64,000 bases of DNA from Verpa conica (Eukaryota; Ascomycota; Pezizomycetes; Pezizales; Morchellaceae), in the NCBI GenBank assembly GCA_033030425.1, contig JAUFSD010000014.1, positions 1,054,001 through 1,118,000 on the forward strand. The letters run 5' to 3'. The stretch's first letter is position 1. Each line of letters begins with the position of its first letter. The notes beneath the pieces are model-generated. The model saw only the letters and a list, made by a program, of their open reading frames with translations, did no database searches and was not told the DNA's origin. A program made the translations under genes and the position numbers. Shown here one piece after another: positions 62,287 through 64,000 of the stretch.

Positions 62287-63834
62287 ATGCACGCCCTAGG
62301 CACACACTGCTATGAGTGTAATCGGACATTTTGTGACTGGAATGCCCTGAACAACCATCTCAACTCGCCTAAACATGCACAAGTGTACCGCTGCGACGAA
62401 TGTGATAAAGATTTTGGTGATCAGCAAGCTCTAGACAATCACCTTAACTCACCTAGACATGCACCAGAGTACTACTGCGATGAGTGCGGCAAGGAGTTTG
62501 GTAGTCAGCAGGCTTTAGATAGCCACCTTAATTCACCTAGACATGCCCCAAGGTTCTACTGCGATGATTGCGAGAGGGAGTTCTGTGACCAGCAAGCCTT
62601 AGACCAACATCTGGGTTCGTCGATACATGCGCCAACATACACTTGCGATGAATGTGATAGAGATTTTATTAACCAGCAAGCTTTGGATAACCATCTCAAT
62701 TCGCCTAGACACGCACCGACATACACTTGTGACGAGTGCGATAGGGATTTTGTTAACCAACAAGCCCTAGACCAACATCTACGCTCATCAATACATGCTC
62801 CAAAGTATTACTGCGACGAGTGCGAGAAAGAGTTTTGTAACCAGCAAGCTTTAGATAACCACCTCAATTCGCCTAGACACGCACCGACATACACCTGTGA
62901 CGAATGTGATAGGGACTTTGTTAATCAACAAGCCCTAGACCAGCATCTGGGTTCTTCAATACATGCTCCAAAGTACCGTTGTGACGAGTGTGAAAAGGAC
63001 TTTGTTCATCAACAAGCCTTAGACAGCCACCTCAACTCACCCAGACATGCCCCGAAATATCGCTGCGATGAATGTGAAAAGGACTTTGGCAGCCAGCAAG
63101 CCCTAGACAGCCACCTCAACTCACCAAAACACCCGAAATGTATCTGTAGTAAATGCGATAAAGAGTTTGTCAACCAACAAGCCTTGGACCAACACCTACG
63201 TTCATCTATCCACGCACCAAAACAAACCCCAAAACACTGCTGCGATAAATGCGGTATCGATTTCCTCCACCCTCGTGTCTTAGAATTTCACCGCTCATCA
63301 GGGCACCCTCAGCACCGCTGCGATAAGTGTGATACGGACTTCACAAGTCAGGATGCCTTAGACCGGCACCTGAAGTCTCCCAAGCATACTACTAGGTTCC
63401 GCTGCGACGAGTGTATGAAATGCTTCATCAACAAGCAAGTTCTCGAACAACACTGTGCTTCTGCACACGCTTTACAGTTCTTTTGCAAGAGGTGCGATAA
63501 ATACTTTACCGACCAATATGCGCTTGACCAGCACGTGGTCTCACCGGCCCATCTATTTACATTCTACTGCCATGAGTGCGATAAGGGATTTGCGACGTAT
63601 GAGGTCTTGGAGGAGCATCATTCGTCTACGCATACCAGTGGGTTTCATTGCAAGGAGTGTAGAAAGGAGTTTGAAACCCAACGGGGACTAGATAAGCACT
63701 TGAAGACTTCTGGGCATGCTGTTGAGGTGTTCCGGTGTAGACAGTGTAGTGAGAGCTTTGATAGTCAGGATCTTTTGATTGTGCATTATGCTGGACATAT
63801 GGTTTCTATGTTAAGAGGGGCTGGCTTGGTGTAA
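62287..63834 (+). CDS. Protein with 18 tandem C2H2 zinc fingers
   Basis: Single exon, 515 residues, almost entirely zinc fingers. Fingers follow C-x2-C-x12-H-x5-H with a 28-residue (84-bp) period for fingers 2-9; from finger 12 the His spacing alternates between x5, x4 and x3 (finger 18). The consensus body is YRCDECDKDFGDQQALDNHL with linkers NSPRHAP or GSSIHAP. Zinc ligands are intact in all 18 as far as I can read. There is no other domain and no obvious nuclear signal. The H-x5-H spacing is seen in fingers of the JAZ/U1 type that can bind RNA as well as DNA, so nucleic-acid binding is likely but the target is unknown. Start chosen at the ATG that begins the first finger. The near-identical middle fingers suggest recent duplication. 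Confidence 0.87.
   Translation: MHALGTHCYECNRTFCDWNALNNHLNSPKHAQVYRCDECDKDFGDQQALDNHLNSPRHAPEYYCDECGKEFGSQQALDSHLNSPRHAPRFYCDDCEREFCDQQALDQHLGSSIHAPTYTCDECDRDFINQQALDNHLNSPRHAPTYTCDECDRDFVNQQALDQHLRSSIHAPKYYCDECEKEFCNQQALDNHLNSPRHAPTYTCDECDRDFVNQQALDQHLGSSIHAPKYRCDECEKDFVHQQALDSHLNSPRHAPKYRCDECEKDFGSQQALDSHLNSPKHPKCICSKCDKEFVNQQALDQHLRSSIHAPKQTPKHCCDKCGIDFLHPRVLEFHRSSGHPQHRCDKCDTDFTSQDALDRHLKSPKHTTRFRCDECMKCFINKQVLEQHCASAHALQFFCKRCDKYFTDQYALDQHVVSPAHLFTFYCHECDKGFATYEVLEEHHSSTHTSGFHCKECRKEFETQRGLDKHLKTSGHAVEVFRCRQCSESFDSQDLLIVHYAGHMVSMLRGAGLV
62554..63057 (+). repeat. 84-bp finger repeats in a 168-bp two-finger higher-order unit
   Basis: Fingers 4 to 9 alternate between type B (DQHL[GR]SSIHAP) and type A (D[NS]HLNSPRHAP). 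Finger boundaries are every 84 bp from 62386: 62554, 62638, 62722, 62806, 62890 and 62974. Fingers 6 (62722) and 8 (62890) are nearly identical in protein and differ mainly at third positions in DNA. This is what duplication of a two-finger block would leave. Confidence 0.8.
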
Positions 63835-64000
63835 TTGTGGATATGATATCACGGACTTGGATCTAGCGCAATTTCTTTTTGTTTATTTGTCATTAGGACT
63901 TGTCTTTTTTATTTTTATATTCAGTAGAACTTGGCTGTTTGTCTAGTAGTTCTATTTTGTATTTTGTGGATATAGGGCCCGTCTTCGACTGAATTGTTGG
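63835..64000. other. 3' flank of zinc-finger gene
   Basis: 166 bp of T-rich sequence after the stop codon, running off the window. It is probably the 3' untranslated region; no poly-A signal can be fixed with confidence. Confidence 0.4.

Overview
This window looks like nuclear DNA of a filamentous ascomycete (Pezizomycotina). The genes have many short introns (about 50-80 bp, GT..AG, with CTAAT/CTGAC-like branch sites close to the acceptor). The gene set is fungal: a Chs7-type chitin synthase chaperone, an alternative NADH dehydrogenase, a Clg1/Pcl-like cyclin, a Saf1-type F-box/RCC1 protein and a verprolin. Density is low, with 14 supported protein genes in 64 kb and gene-free stretches of up to 12.5 kb that are AT-rich and full of homopolymer runs. 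That would suit a large-genome lineage such as the Pezizomycetes, but this placement is inference only. I rebuilt exon structures by hand from reading frame, splice signals and family conservation; exon coordinates are given in each entry.

Layout. 1-2.2 kb: no gene, but a degenerate array of about 61-bp units carrying palindromic GAGAAT..ATTCTC cores. 2.2-6.5 kb: two minus-strand genes, a glycine-zipper protein and a SAF1-like F-box/RCC1 protein. 8.1-9.9 kb: CYP8/PPIL2 (U-box cyclophilin). 9.9-15.6 kb: gene-free. 15.6-16.8 kb: CHS7. 19.1-20.5 kb: VRP1 (WH2 protein). 20.5-33.0 kb: gene-free, with small insertion-like scars and a possible structured RNA. 33.0-35.0 kb: Pho85-type cyclin. 37.1-39.3 kb: external-type NADH dehydrogenase. 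41.8-45.8 kb: EDC3 and TRS31, divergent across 301 bp. 46.6-48.8 kb: a CorA-type metal transporter with ten exons. 51.2-54.4 kb: SEC5 (exocyst). 55.4-57.2 kb: a large hydrophilic low-complexity protein. 59.7-60.9 kb: an intronless F-box protein. 62.3-63.8 kb: an intronless protein with 18 tandem C2H2 fingers.

Functional theme. Several neighbours serve the secretory and polarised-growth machinery (CHS7 for ER export of chitin synthase, VRP1 for actin patches, TRS31 in TRAPP, SEC5 in exocyst). They are not an operon or cluster, and I see no sign of co-regulation. The two intronless genes at the right end (F-box and tandem zinc finger) differ from the intron-rich conserved genes and look like the more accessory part of the window.

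I found no complete transposon, rRNA, tRNA or CRISPR array. The most unusual signals are the palindromic 61-bp array, the two-finger higher-order repeat in the zinc-finger gene, a 135-bp imperfect inverted repeat at 49.3 kb, two independent 15-bp direct duplications flanking tiny inserts, and a paired-hairpin plus T-run at 31.8 kb. None is demonstrated to be a new system.
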